Positions 16,001 to 22,999 of a stretch of DNA of 64,000 bases are shown here, piece after piece. Origin of the DNA: RAM1 sp041905405. GTDB lineage: Bacteria > Pseudomonadota > Gammaproteobacteria > Burkholderiales > Burkholderiaceae_C. Numbering within the stretch: position 1 is the first letter of the stretch; the number at the start of each line of letters is the position of its first letter. The DNA is taken from assembly GCA_041905405.1 (NCBI GenBank), contig JAYRLC010000002.1:1-64000 (forward strand). Reading direction: 5' to 3'. The notes under the pieces were generated by a model, which worked only from the letters and a program-made list of their open reading frames with translations, ran no database searches and was not told the origin of the DNA. A program made the position numbers and the translations under genes.

Positions 16001-17571
16001 GTAATGCCGATCGGCTGTGGGACGGGGCCCGGGACAACCAGATTTATTCCCGCGCCACTCGTTCCGGTGGTTTCCAGCTTGATGTTGCGCCCAGGTTGTA
16101 CGGTGATGGCATTGCCGCCAAACACGCCAGAAACCGTGATGCTCTCTGTCGCCTGCAAGGTGATGTTGGCGTCCAGGCTTTCGATCTCGGACTCGAAAAC
16201 AGTCGTCAGCGCATCGGCCGCAGCAACGGCTCCGGGAGTCCCGGCGCCCGCAAATGTGTTGGTGCCATCCGCAGCTCCGTCGGCTGTACCGCCAGTTATC
16301 ACCAAATTGGCGGGATCCAGCAAAAGGTTGCCAACGCCGCCACGGGGTGCGCCAAGGTCGGCATGGCCGCGGAACCGTAGCGACCCCTTGCCGGACACTT
16401 CAGCGTTGCCGCCATCGCCGCCGTTCGCGCCGCCGCGCGCCGAAATGGCGCCGTCGAACCGCGTGGCGCCGTCGGCCCACAGCACGACCGTGCCGCCGTT
16501 GCCGCTGCCAGTCGCATCGGCCCGGATCGTGCTGCCGGACTCGGCCATGGTGGCCTGCGCATTGGCCAGACGAGCATCCTTGCCCTGCCAGCCGCCGCCC
16601 ACCAGCACTTCGCCGCCGCCCGCCGCGCCGCTGGCGTCGATGACGGCGCCGCTCTTGAGCATGACCTTGTTCGCGGTGGCGTGTATCTGGCCGCCCAGCG
16701 CGCCTTTTTGCGCCGTCACCGTGCCGGCGATCTCCGCCTCCTGGGCGCCCTTGAGCACGACCTTGCCGCCTTCCTGCGTGGCGGCGGTGGCGCTGATCAG
16801 GCCGCTGTGCCTGAGCGTGCCCGCGAAGATGCCCACGGCATCACCCCGGATCGACCCCAGATTCACCGCCTGGTCCCCAGGCGCCTGCACCTGCAGGTGA
16901 ATGCCTTCAAGGCCCCGGCCCGTGACCTCCACCTTCTGGCCCGCCGCCAGCACCGTGGCGCCGCCCGGGCTCTGTATCAGCGCGCCAGACCCTACGTGCA
17001 CGTCGGGCGCGATCAGCACCACGTCACCGCTTCGGGCCAGGATCTGGCCGGAAACACTCAGCGCGCCGCCGGGCAGCCCGTCGCCAAAGCGCAGCCGGCC
17101 TGCCAGCGCGTCGGCGTCGCTCATGCGCAGGGTGGACGCCGTGAACCCTGCCGTGTCCACCATGGCGCCAGCGCCCACGGCAATGCCAGCCGGATTGACC
17201 AGCACAAGTTTGCCGTTGGAGCTGAGGGTTCCCAGGATGGCGCTCGGGTTGCCGCCCAGCACCCGGTTGATGACCGTGCTTTGCGCGTTGGGCTGGTTGA
17301 ACTGCGTGGTCGCGCCAGCGGCCACGCCAAAGCTCTGCCAGTTCAGCGCGCTGTGGCTGGTGCCAGCGCCGTTCTGCGTGGTGATGACGGTCTGGTTACC
17401 TTGCGTGGCAATGCTGGCCGCGCCGTGAATGGCCTGCATGCCAGTGCCTTGCGCGTGGGCCAGGCCCATGAAGGCGCCGGCCACCGCCAGCGCCATGCCT
17501 GCTGGACGAAAGCCAGCCACAGCGGGGCTGGTGGCAAACGGACGGGCGGTGGCGGGACGACGGTGGCGCAC
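13024..17571 (-). CDS. Filamentous haemagglutinin-type exoprotein with TPS domain (TpsA-like), 1515 aa
   Basis: Begins with GTG preceded five bases away by AGGAG; an ATG 45 bases further upstream (17616) is possible but lacks a properly spaced site. Signal peptide residues 1-40 (SPAVAG motif; cleavage after AHA). The TPS domain has HSALNWQSFGV and LVLVNPAGIAVGAGA (NPxGI at 126-130). The central region is long, low-complexity beta-helical sequence rich in Gly, Thr, Ser and Val. Then come a Ser/Pro repeat (SPSPSPSP) and Pro/Ala linker near DNA 13230-13450 and a charged tail ending TGEQCKS. The TPS domain is clearly paralogous to the downstream protein. It is the first gene of a two-gene operon; a candidate promoter lies at 17647-17675. 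Confidence 0.83.
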   Translation of the reverse strand: MRHRRPATARPFATSPAVAGFRPAGMALAVAGAFMGLAHAQGTGMQAIHGAASIATQGNQTVITTQNGAGTSHSALNWQSFGVAAGATTQFNQPNAQSTVINRVLGGNPSAILGTLSSNGKLVLVNPAGIAVGAGAMVDTAGFTASTLRMSDADALAGRLRFGDGLPGGALSVSGQILARSGDVVLIAPDVHVGSGALIQSPGGATVLAAGQKVEVTGRGLEGIHLQVQAPGDQAVNLGSIRGDAVGIFAGTLRHSGLISATAATQEGGKVVLKGAQEAEIAGTVTAQKGALGGQIHATANKVMLKSGAVIDASGAAGGGEVLVGGGWQGKDARLANAQATMAESGSTIRADATGSGNGGTVVLWADGATRFDGAISARGGANGGDGGNAEVSGKGSLRFRGHADLGAPRGGVGNLLLDPANLVITGGTADGAADGTNTFAGAGTPGAVAAADALTTVFESEIESLDANITLQATESITVSGVFGGNAITVQPGRNIKLETTGTSGAGINLVVPGPVPQPIGITTSGAGTLELKGNAGTHTITPGPLTSGTGGVTIQTTGQVNLNGVALSSPTGTVQITGGSTGLASVGVLMQNAGSIAGNLVSVTGTSSTQEGVKIVGASAPSPYNISGGTVSIQGSSVSAVDAVYLGNAAVSTSNSLTVGALGSQRVNLDANTSVSNTGSSDLLLRGDRLEIASAATVNSGAGARTVIKPNTAARAIALGGADDTGKLHVSNDELARITAAKGLVVGWDNISGGIQITDNITIANPGFVSLINTGSITATTGKTITTDKLNLHSYTGAVLLGGDAHAVNTVAGKSGTNQTFSFKAAGALTVGSVDFNTGINDGVNVASGLASVESVGLLTVAGNVSGGSTGTVSLTGVGVTLGSTRTLSGNSVSLDGTTGAVNLGAGTVNANVSAIVSGGTSVTLGNVTAGTSTTISGVSGVINQESGTTLNTSLLTAATTGGAITLGNSGNAIATLGSLSSPSGGITVLDGAGGLNVNNPISAGTGAIDIRTSGGGMVTTSSGSMAGNGITLKAAGASSDISLAASLNAGTGALTLDAGLDIALAATGSMGVTAGSATITHGGALKVSGGGQHTLNVDLDVTDLQVFSGSLIVQKTLNNQGSTKIQGGTGQIQLSGAAASFVNHVGKTVDIQNDLGITGDGSTGQTVVNAGLFKKTSGTGTSGISGTNLSFSNASAGQVIVDSGTLSFGAGVFTQNSGRLTIASGKTLSVGNNLANNAGALIEGSGTLNLAGNLLTNNGTIKPGGASTVGTLNLTGSFNGGSGTLELDLLNTSSYDKLFVTGNVTVASPGIVLSPVAMSGASWAVGDAFNVVQRTASGGSASGALTAPTGFTASVVNVPAPAPAVLLVATSASPSPAPSPSPSPSPSPSPSPSPSTPAPPAPSTPPSPPAPSVPTPPAPPAPSTPSPAPSLSPVQPPPATTDPVADSPAAERLVTILPSISPPEAREIINNTGSVLTTFVTKLLAEETRQAEEQEKKKDANGVTVTGEQCKS

Positions 17572-17646
17572 GGTAACTCCTGCGGGGACGACTGATGGCG
17601 GCTTGGGACGCACCATGCCCCGAATGTATGGAAAAGGTTGCTTTCG

Positions 17647-17675
17647 ACAGTAGCACAGCGTTACGGGAACAACAA
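17647..17675 (-). promoter_or_regulatory. Candidate sigma-70 promoter of the TPS operon
   Basis: On the minus strand, TTGTTG (17675-17670), a 17-base spacer and TACTGT (17652-17647) lie about 75 bases upstream of the GTG start at 17571. Both hexamers match consensus at four of six positions. Position supports it, but no start site is known. Confidence 0.3.
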
Positions 17676-17783
17676 CCGCGCACCCCCACCATTCGGGGGA
17701 TGCAAAAGCATGGCAAATAGGCGATGTGAGTCAAAAATCACGGACCGCCGGCCGCGCAATGGCGACCAGATGTAACAGACCCG

Positions 17784-18569
17784 TCAACCCTGCCGCAGAA
17801 TGGCCTGCGCCATGCACAAATCTGCCCAGGCCTTGGCCTTTTCGGGCAGGTTGCGCAGCAGGTACGCCGGGTGGTAGGTCACCACCACGGGCACGCCGTG
17901 GTACGCATGGCGGCGCCCGCGCAATTTGCCAATGGGTTCGGTCGTCTGCAGCAGCGACTGCACGGCAAAACGCCCCATGGCCAGGATGATTTTGGGCTGC
18001 AGCAGCTCCACCTGGCGCCGCAGGAACGGCTCGCATTGCGCCACCTCTTCCGGCTCGGGGTTGCGGTTGCCGGGCGGGCGGCACTTGAGCACGTTGGCGA
18101 TGAAGACCCTGTTGTGGCGGTCCAGCTGCAGCGCGCGCAGCATGTTGTCCAGCAGCTTGCCGGCCTGGCCCACGAACGGTTCCCCCTGGATGTCCTCGTT
18201 TTCGTCAGGCGCTTCACCGACGATGAGCCAGTCGGCCTGCTCGTCGCCCACGCCGAACACCGTGTTGCGGCGCCGCTCGCACAGCTTGCAGGCCTGGCAG
18301 CCCGCCACGGCCTCGCGCAGCGCCGGCCAGTCCATGTCGGCCACGCCGGCAGGCCGCTCGCGCAGCGTCCCCGTGGCGGTGGCCGGCACGGGGGCGGCGG
18401 GGGCGGGCACAGCCTGGTTCACCGGCTGCGGGCGGACAGCGGCCGGCACGGGTGCCCGCGCCGCTGTCGGAGCTGGTGCGGCGCCGGGCAGCGCCATCAC
18501 CGGCGTGAACAGCCGGATGCCCATTTCCGCGAGCATCGCGCGCTGGCGCTCGTCCAGGTCCAGGCTCAC
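17784..18569 (-). CDS. Family 4 (iron-sulfur) uracil-DNA glycosylase
   Basis: 261 residues. An N-terminal Ala/Pro-rich linker is followed by the UDG fold: CQACKLCERRRNTVFGVG holds the first two cluster cysteines, LIVGEAPDENED is the catalytic loop, FIANVLKCRPPGNRNPEPEE and CEPFLRRQ give the other cysteines, and VVTYHPAYLLR is the DNA-binding HPxxL-type motif. This set defines type 4/5 glycosylases, which remove uracil from DNA. The start is GTG overlapping the rimI stop as GTGA; a longer open frame runs upstream in the shadow of rimI and is rejected. It ends the operon tsaB-rimI-udg, which is 167 bases from the TPS locus. Confidence 0.9.
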   Translation of the reverse strand: MSLDLDERQRAMLAEMGIRLFTPVMALPGAAPAPTAARAPVPAAVRPQPVNQAVPAPAAPVPATATGTLRERPAGVADMDWPALREAVAGCQACKLCERRRNTVFGVGDEQADWLIVGEAPDENEDIQGEPFVGQAGKLLDNMLRALQLDRHNRVFIANVLKCRPPGNRNPEPEEVAQCEPFLRRQVELLQPKIILAMGRFAVQSLLQTTEPIGKLRGRRHAYHGVPVVVTYHPAYLLRNLPEKAKAWADLCMAQAILRQG

Positions 18570-19033
18570 AGCTTGAAACTCATGACAACGGCGTCCTCGC
18601 GCTGGCCGTGTCCGGCGGGGTAATACCCCCGTCGGTCCCCCACGCGGCGGTAGCCGTGGTGTTCGTAGATGCGCAGCGCCCGCGTGTTGCTCACGCGAAC
18701 CTCCAGCCACAGCCACTGCGCGCCCTGCCCGCGCGACCAGACCGCCAGCGCGTCCAGCATCACGCGGCCCCATCCCTGGCCCTGCCAGGCCGGCGCCACG
18801 GTGATGTTCAGCAGGTGCACTTCGTCCACGCCCTTCATGGCGACGAAGTAGCCCAGCAGCGTGTCACCGGCCACCAGCAGCTGCGCCTGGTAGCCCGAAC
18901 GTACGGAGTCGCTGAAGTTGCCGCGGCTCCAGGGGTGGGCGTAGGCGGATTGTTCGATCGCCATGACTTCGTCCAGCCGCGCGTCGGTCAGCGGCTCGAA
19001 ACGGGCTTCGATGGAGTTGAAAACGGCGCTCAT
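18566..19033 (-). CDS. rimI: Ribosomal protein S18-alanine N-acetyltransferase
   Basis: 155 residues of a GNAT acetyltransferase. VHLLNITVAPAWQGQGWG is the V-x-x-x-x-V-x-P plus Q/R-x-x-G-x-G/A acetyl-CoA-binding motif, followed by WLEVRVSNTRALRIYEHHGY, the signature of RimI, which acetylates the N-terminal Ala of S18. It lies two bases after tsaB and overlaps the UDG gene start, so the three are one operon. RimI next to TsaB is a widely conserved pairing. Confidence 0.93.
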   Translation of the reverse strand: MSAVFNSIEARFEPLTDARLDEVMAIEQSAYAHPWSRGNFSDSVRSGYQAQLLVAGDTLLGYFVAMKGVDEVHLLNITVAPAWQGQGWGRVMLDALAVWSRGQGAQWLWLEVRVSNTRALRIYEHHGYRRVGDRRGYYPAGHGQREDAVVMSFKL

Positions 19034-19035
19034 GG

Positions 19036-19740
19036 TCAGGCAGGGCTGCGGCCCGCGGCGCGCTGGGCTGCGCGCTCTTCGGTCGTCTGCGCGACTTTAT
19101 CGCGAATGTAGCGCGGCATCGCCTGCGCCGCGGGCACCGCCGCGCCAGCCGCGAGCAATTGCGGCGCCAGCCGCAGCAGGGCCGCGGCCGCAGGCAGCGC
19201 CGGCACACGCGCCGCCGCCGCGGGCAGCCGGCTGCCGTACGCGGCGAACGCGTTACCGGCCAGGACCCAGCCCGCGCGCACCGGCACGTGCTCGGGCGCG
19301 GCCAGCACGGCGTCGGCCCCGGCATGCCATTGAACGCCATCGTGGCGCCAGGCTGCGGTGTAGACCTGATCCATGCGCGCGTCCAGCACAACCTGTATTT
19401 GCGTATGGCCGCCCTGGTGACGGGCTTCTTCGGCCACGGCCAGCAGCGTATCCACGGGCAGCACCGGCACGCCCGCGCCAAAGGCCAGGCCCTGGGCCAC
19501 GGCACAGGCCGTGCGCAGCCCCGTGAACGAACCCGGCCCCGCCCCGAAGGCGATGGCATCCAGCCCGCGAAGCGCAATGCCCGCCTGGCCCAGCAACGCC
19601 ATGGCCTGCGGCACCAGCGTGGCCGATGCCTGCGCGCCGCCGGGGCCCTCATGCTCCCACAGGCGCAGCACGCCGCCCTGCCAGCGGCCCACGGCGATGG
19701 ACAGCGCCTCGGTGCTGGTGTCAAACGCCAGAACGTTCAT
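19036..19740 (-). CDS. tsaB: tRNA threonylcarbamoyladenosine biosynthesis protein TsaB
   Basis: 234 residues of the ASKHA-fold TsaB/YeaZ family: NVLAFDTSTEALSIAV at the N-terminus, then GPGSFTGLRTACAVAQGLAFG, the conserved glycine-rich block. TsaB pairs with TsaD and TsaE to add threonylcarbamoyl to A37 of ANN-decoding tRNAs; the activated donor comes from a TsaC/Sua5 enzyme, also encoded in this window at 23999-25003. It is first in the operon with rimI and UDG, and divergent from dacB across 72 bases that must hold both promoters. Confidence 0.94.
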   Translation of the reverse strand: MNVLAFDTSTEALSIAVGRWQGGVLRLWEHEGPGGAQASATLVPQAMALLGQAGIALRGLDAIAFGAGPGSFTGLRTACAVAQGLAFGAGVPVLPVDTLLAVAEEARHQGGHTQIQVVLDARMDQVYTAAWRHDGVQWHAGADAVLAAPEHVPVRAGWVLAGNAFAAYGSRLPAAAARVPALPAAAALLRLAPQLLAAGAAVPAAQAMPRYIRDKVAQTTEERAAQRAAGRSPA

Positions 19741-19812
19741 GGGGCCGCGCCGGGGTCAAGTCTGGGAAGGAACGCATCACGCCGATTATCGGTGCCGCCC
19801 CATAATTCCCGA

Positions 19813-21216
19813 ATGTTTCGCGCTCCCCTGCTGTTCGCGCTGTTATCAGCATTCGTCGTGGCGATGCCGGCAAGGTCGCAAGCCCTGCCGCCCGAGGTAG
19901 AGGCCGCCCTGGCCCGCGCCAAGGTCCCGCGCGAAGCGGTCACGTTGCTGGTGGCGGACGCGGACGGCCGCGCGGCCCCGCGCCTGGCGCACCGCGCGGC
20001 CGCGCCGGTCAACCCCGCGTCGGTGATGAAACTGGTCACCACCTTCGCCGGGCTGGAGCTTCTGGGGCCTGCATTCACCTGGGCCACCCCCGTCTATGCC
20101 GAAGGGGCCGTGCGCGACGGCACGCTGCAGGGCAACCTGTACATCCGCGGCCAGGGCGACCCCAAGCTCGTGGCGGAAAGGCTGTGGCTGCTGCTGCGCC
20201 GCGTGCAGGGGCTGGGTGTGCAGCAGATCGCGGGCGACATCGTGCTGGACCGCAGCGCGTTCGATGTGACCGAGCAGGACCCCGGCGCCTTCGACGGCGA
20301 GCCGCTGCGGCCCTACAACGCGTCGCCCGATGCGCTGCTGGTCAACTACAAGTCCGTCGTCATGACGTTCGTGCCCGACCGCACCGCCAACGCCGCCCGC
20401 GTCCATGTGGAGCCGCCACTGGCCGGCGTGCAGTGGCCGGCGACGGTGCCGCTGGGCCTGGCCGACTGCGGCGACTGGCGCGGCGCGCTGCAGGCTGACT
20501 TCACCGATGCGCAGCGCATCCGCTTCGCGGGCAGCTACCCGGCCGCGTGCGGCGAACGCCAGTGGCCCGTGGCCTATACGGCGCCGCGCAGCCATGCCAG
20601 CCGCGCCGTGGCCGGCATGTGGGCGGCGCTGGGCGGCCGCCTGTCGGGACAGGTGCGCGATGGCCGCGTGCCCGCCGGCCTGGCGCCCGTGTTCGAGGTG
20701 CAGTCGCCCGCGCTGGGCGAGGTGGTGCGCGACATCAACAAGTACAGCAACAACGTGATGGCGCAGCAGCTGTTCCTCACCCTGAGCCTGCAGCAAAAGG
20801 GCGTGGGCACCGCCGACGGTTCGCGCGAACTCGTGCGCCAGTGGTGGGCGCAGCGGTTCGGCCCGGCCGACGCCCCGGTGGTGGACAACGGCTCGGGCCT
20901 GTCGCGCGAGTCGCGCATCACGGCGCAGGCGCTGGCGCGGATGCTGCAGGCCGCCTGGACGTCACCGGTCATGCCCGAGCTGATGGCGTCGCTGCCCATC
21001 ACCGGCGTGGACGGCACCCTGCGCCGCAGTCGCGCCAAAGGCGCCACTGCCCACCTGAAGACCGGCAGCCTGCGTGACGTGGCCGGCGTGGCCGGCTACG
21101 TGCTGGGCGCCAGCGGCCGCCGCCACGTGCTGGTGGCCATCGTCAACCATCCCAACGCCAACGCGTCCCGCCCGGCTTTCGACGCCCTGGTCGAATGGGC
21201 GGCCCGCGACCTTTGA
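19813..21216 (+). CDS. dacB: D-alanyl-D-alanine carboxypeptidase/endopeptidase (PBP4)
   Basis: 467 residues with a Sec signal peptide (hydrophobic core then MPARSQA). All three penicillin-binding motifs of the S13 peptidase family are present: SVMK (nucleophile Ser and Lys) in NPASVMKLVTTF, SNN in KYSNNVMAQ, and KTG in AHLKTGSLRD. PBP4 trims or cleaves D-Ala-containing peptide crosslinks in periplasmic peptidoglycan during wall remodelling. The large domain inserted between the SxxK and SxN motifs is typical of this family. The frame is open far upstream, antisense to tsaB; the Met chosen is the only one directly before a signal peptide. Confidence 0.92.
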   Translation: MFRAPLLFALLSAFVVAMPARSQALPPEVEAALARAKVPREAVTLLVADADGRAAPRLAHRAAAPVNPASVMKLVTTFAGLELLGPAFTWATPVYAEGAVRDGTLQGNLYIRGQGDPKLVAERLWLLLRRVQGLGVQQIAGDIVLDRSAFDVTEQDPGAFDGEPLRPYNASPDALLVNYKSVVMTFVPDRTANAARVHVEPPLAGVQWPATVPLGLADCGDWRGALQADFTDAQRIRFAGSYPAACGERQWPVAYTAPRSHASRAVAGMWAALGGRLSGQVRDGRVPAGLAPVFEVQSPALGEVVRDINKYSNNVMAQQLFLTLSLQQKGVGTADGSRELVRQWWAQRFGPADAPVVDNGSGLSRESRITAQALARMLQAAWTSPVMPELMASLPITGVDGTLRRSRAKGATAHLKTGSLRDVAGVAGYVLGASGRRHVLVAIVNHPNANASRPAFDALVEWAARDL

Positions 21217-21230
21217 CGCCCACTTCCGCC

Positions 21231-21485
21231 ATGCCTGCAAGCGATCTCATCGGCTACCTGGCCGCCATCCTCACGACCTGCAGCTTCGTACCGCAGGCCT
21301 GGCTGACCTTCCGCACACGCGACGTGAGCGGCATCTCGCTGGGCATGTACAGCGTCTTCACGGCCGGCGTTGCGCTGTGGCTCGCGTATGGCGTGCTGCT
21401 GGGTGCCTGGCCCATCGTGGCAGCCAACGCCGTCACGCTGGCGCTGGCGTCGGCCATTCTGGTGATGAAGCTGCGCTTCGGCTGA
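21231..21485 (+). CDS. SemiSWEET (PQ-loop/MtN3) small sugar transporter
   Basis: 84 residues with three predicted membrane helices: IGYLAAILTTCSFVPQAW (carrying the PQ motif), ISLGMYSVFTAGVALWLAYG, and IVAANAVTLALASAILVMK. This three-helix unit is the bacterial SemiSWEET architecture, which works as a dimer to carry sugars down a gradient. The start Met is 15 bases after the dacB stop; dacB co-transcription is possible. The substrate cannot be read. Confidence 0.87.
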   Translation: MPASDLIGYLAAILTTCSFVPQAWLTFRTRDVSGISLGMYSVFTAGVALWLAYGVLLGAWPIVAANAVTLALASAILVMKLRFG

Positions 21486-21586
21486 TCGGGACGTCGCGTC
21501 GCCACCGCGACCTCGGACCCTGTGGCCCCCGTACTTACCCCGACACCGCCTGTGTGGCGGCGGATTAGCATGGTTGACTCAAAAAC

Positions 21587-21598
21587 GAACGAGCGTTC
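21587..21598. promoter_or_regulatory. Inverted repeat GAACG-AG-CGTTC upstream of the secreted lipase
   Basis: Two 5-bp arms separated by two bases, flanked by A and T runs, 24 bases upstream of the lipase ATG and 8 bases after a TTGACT hexamer (21574-21579). Such GAACG/CGTTC palindromes resemble operators of TetR-type regulators of lipid metabolism in betaproteobacteria. The regulator is not in the window; the assignment is inferred. Confidence 0.4.
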
Positions 21599-21621
21599 TT
21601 TTTCAACCAAGGAGACACACA

Positions 21622-22929
21622 ATGAAACGACTACATGTACTCACTGCGGTGGCTGCAGCCTCGCTGCTGGCGGCTTGCGGCGGCGGGGGCAGCGACAACG
21701 ACCGCGGCGCGCTGAAGGAGACCCCCCAGACGGCGGCGTCGCTCACGGCAGCGCAGATCGACGCCGGCACCAGCACCTCCGGCCTGCAAACGCTGACCGG
21801 CAAGGCCAAGTGCGACGTCCGCGTGGTGGCCATCAACTACGCAACGGTGGGCGTGAATGGCGAAAACACCAACGCGTCGGGCGCCCTGCTGGTGCCGGGC
21901 GGCGCCTGCACCGGTCCGTTCCCGCTGGTGGCCTATGCCAAGGGCACGGACGTGCAGAAGCCCCGCACGCTCGCCAATCCCACGGACAGCGAAACCTCGC
22001 TGCTGGCGGCCATGTACGCGGCGCAGGGCTACGCCGTGGTGGCCACCGACTACCTGGGCTTTGCCAAGTCGGCCTACAGCTACCACCCCTACCTTCATGC
22101 CGATTCCGAGGCCACGTCAGTCATCGACTCCGTCCGCGCGGCGCGCGCCGTGGCGTCCCTGCAGGGCATTAGCCTGTCGGGCAAGGTGATGTTGACCGGC
22201 TATTCGCAGGGCGGCCATTCGTCCATGGCGGCGCACCGCGCCATCGAGCGAGACATGCCCGGCGAAATCAACGTGGTGGCCGGCGCGCACCTGTCAGGGC
22301 CCTACAACCTGTCGGGTTCGCTGCAGATTCCCACCGCCATCGCGGGCGTGCAGTTCTTCGTGCCCTACCTGGTCACGGCCTGGCAGAAGGTGTATGGCGG
22401 CATCTACAGCAACGTCACCCAGGCGTTCAAGCTGCCGTATGCCAACTACATCGAAACGCTGTTGCCCAGCCCGACGATGACCTACACCACGCTGGTCACC
22501 TCGGGTTCGCTTCCCGGGGCCAATGGCGAAACGCCCACGCAGGCGCGTGACGCGGTGTTCCAGAGCGCCTTCATCACGGACGCCCAGGTCAACGCCAACA
22601 GCCCGCTGTTCCTCGCCGCCAAAAAGAACGACCTGCTGGGCTGGAACCCGAAGGCACGCACGCTGCTGTGCGCCGGCGCAGGCGACCCGACCGTGCCCCC
22701 CGCCGTGCACATGAACGTGGCCAAGGCCGATTTCGCCAGCCGCAACCTGACCAATGTGACCACGGTGGACGTGGACGCGGCGGTGCAGGCCGCGTTCGGC
22801 CCCGGCGGCCGCGCGCCGACGGACCCGACATCGGCGGCGTTCGCCACCTACTACGGTGCCTACCACGGCACCTATGTGCCCCCGCTGTGCCATGCGCAGG
22901 CCCGGGCGGTGTTCGATACCGTCAAGTAA
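21622..22929 (+). CDS. Secreted lipase-like alpha/beta hydrolase, lipoprotein
   Basis: 435 residues. Lipoprotein signal: KRLHVLTAVAAASLLAAC followed by a GGGGS linker. The hydrolase body has VVATDYLGFAKS and MLTGYSQGGHSSMA, where GYSQG is the nucleophile elbow. Late CAGAGDPTVPPAVH contributes the acidic residue, and a C-terminal YHGTYVPP region may carry the His. The pattern resembles the secretory lipase (LIP) family that cleaves triacylglycerols or esters outside the cell. GGAG lies seven bases before the start. An inverted repeat just upstream and a strong terminator just downstream frame it as a single-gene unit converging on another secreted hydrolase. Confidence 0.78.
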   Translation: MKRLHVLTAVAAASLLAACGGGGSDNDRGALKETPQTAASLTAAQIDAGTSTSGLQTLTGKAKCDVRVVAINYATVGVNGENTNASGALLVPGGACTGPFPLVAYAKGTDVQKPRTLANPTDSETSLLAAMYAAQGYAVVATDYLGFAKSAYSYHPYLHADSEATSVIDSVRAARAVASLQGISLSGKVMLTGYSQGGHSSMAAHRAIERDMPGEINVVAGAHLSGPYNLSGSLQIPTAIAGVQFFVPYLVTAWQKVYGGIYSNVTQAFKLPYANYIETLLPSPTMTYTTLVTSGSLPGANGETPTQARDAVFQSAFITDAQVNANSPLFLAAKKNDLLGWNPKARTLLCAGAGDPTVPPAVHMNVAKADFASRNLTNVTTVDVDAAVQAAFGPGGRAPTDPTSAAFATYYGAYHGTYVPPLCHAQARAVFDTVK

Positions 22930-22948
22930 CGGCGGCCCATCGCACAAA

Positions 22949-22979
22949 CAAAAAAGCCACCGCATGCGGTGGCTTTTTT
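22949..22979. terminator. Bidirectional intrinsic terminator
   Basis: GCCACCGCATGCGGTGGC, an 18-base perfect palindrome (22956-22973), followed by six T on the plus strand and preceded by seven A, which is a T tract on the minus strand. It serves both convergent hydrolase genes. Confidence 0.93.
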
Positions 22980-22999
22980 GCTGGGGACGCGCGCCCGGC

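Noticed and set aside
15740..16900. Plus-strand frame opposite the first TPS gene, rich in Pro, Val and Ala
   Set aside because: Mirror image of repetitive TPS coding sequence; no ribosome site and no family match.
18570..18773. N-terminal extension of the UDG gene
   Set aside because: Lies in rimI; a GTG overlapping the rimI stop gives the usual start.
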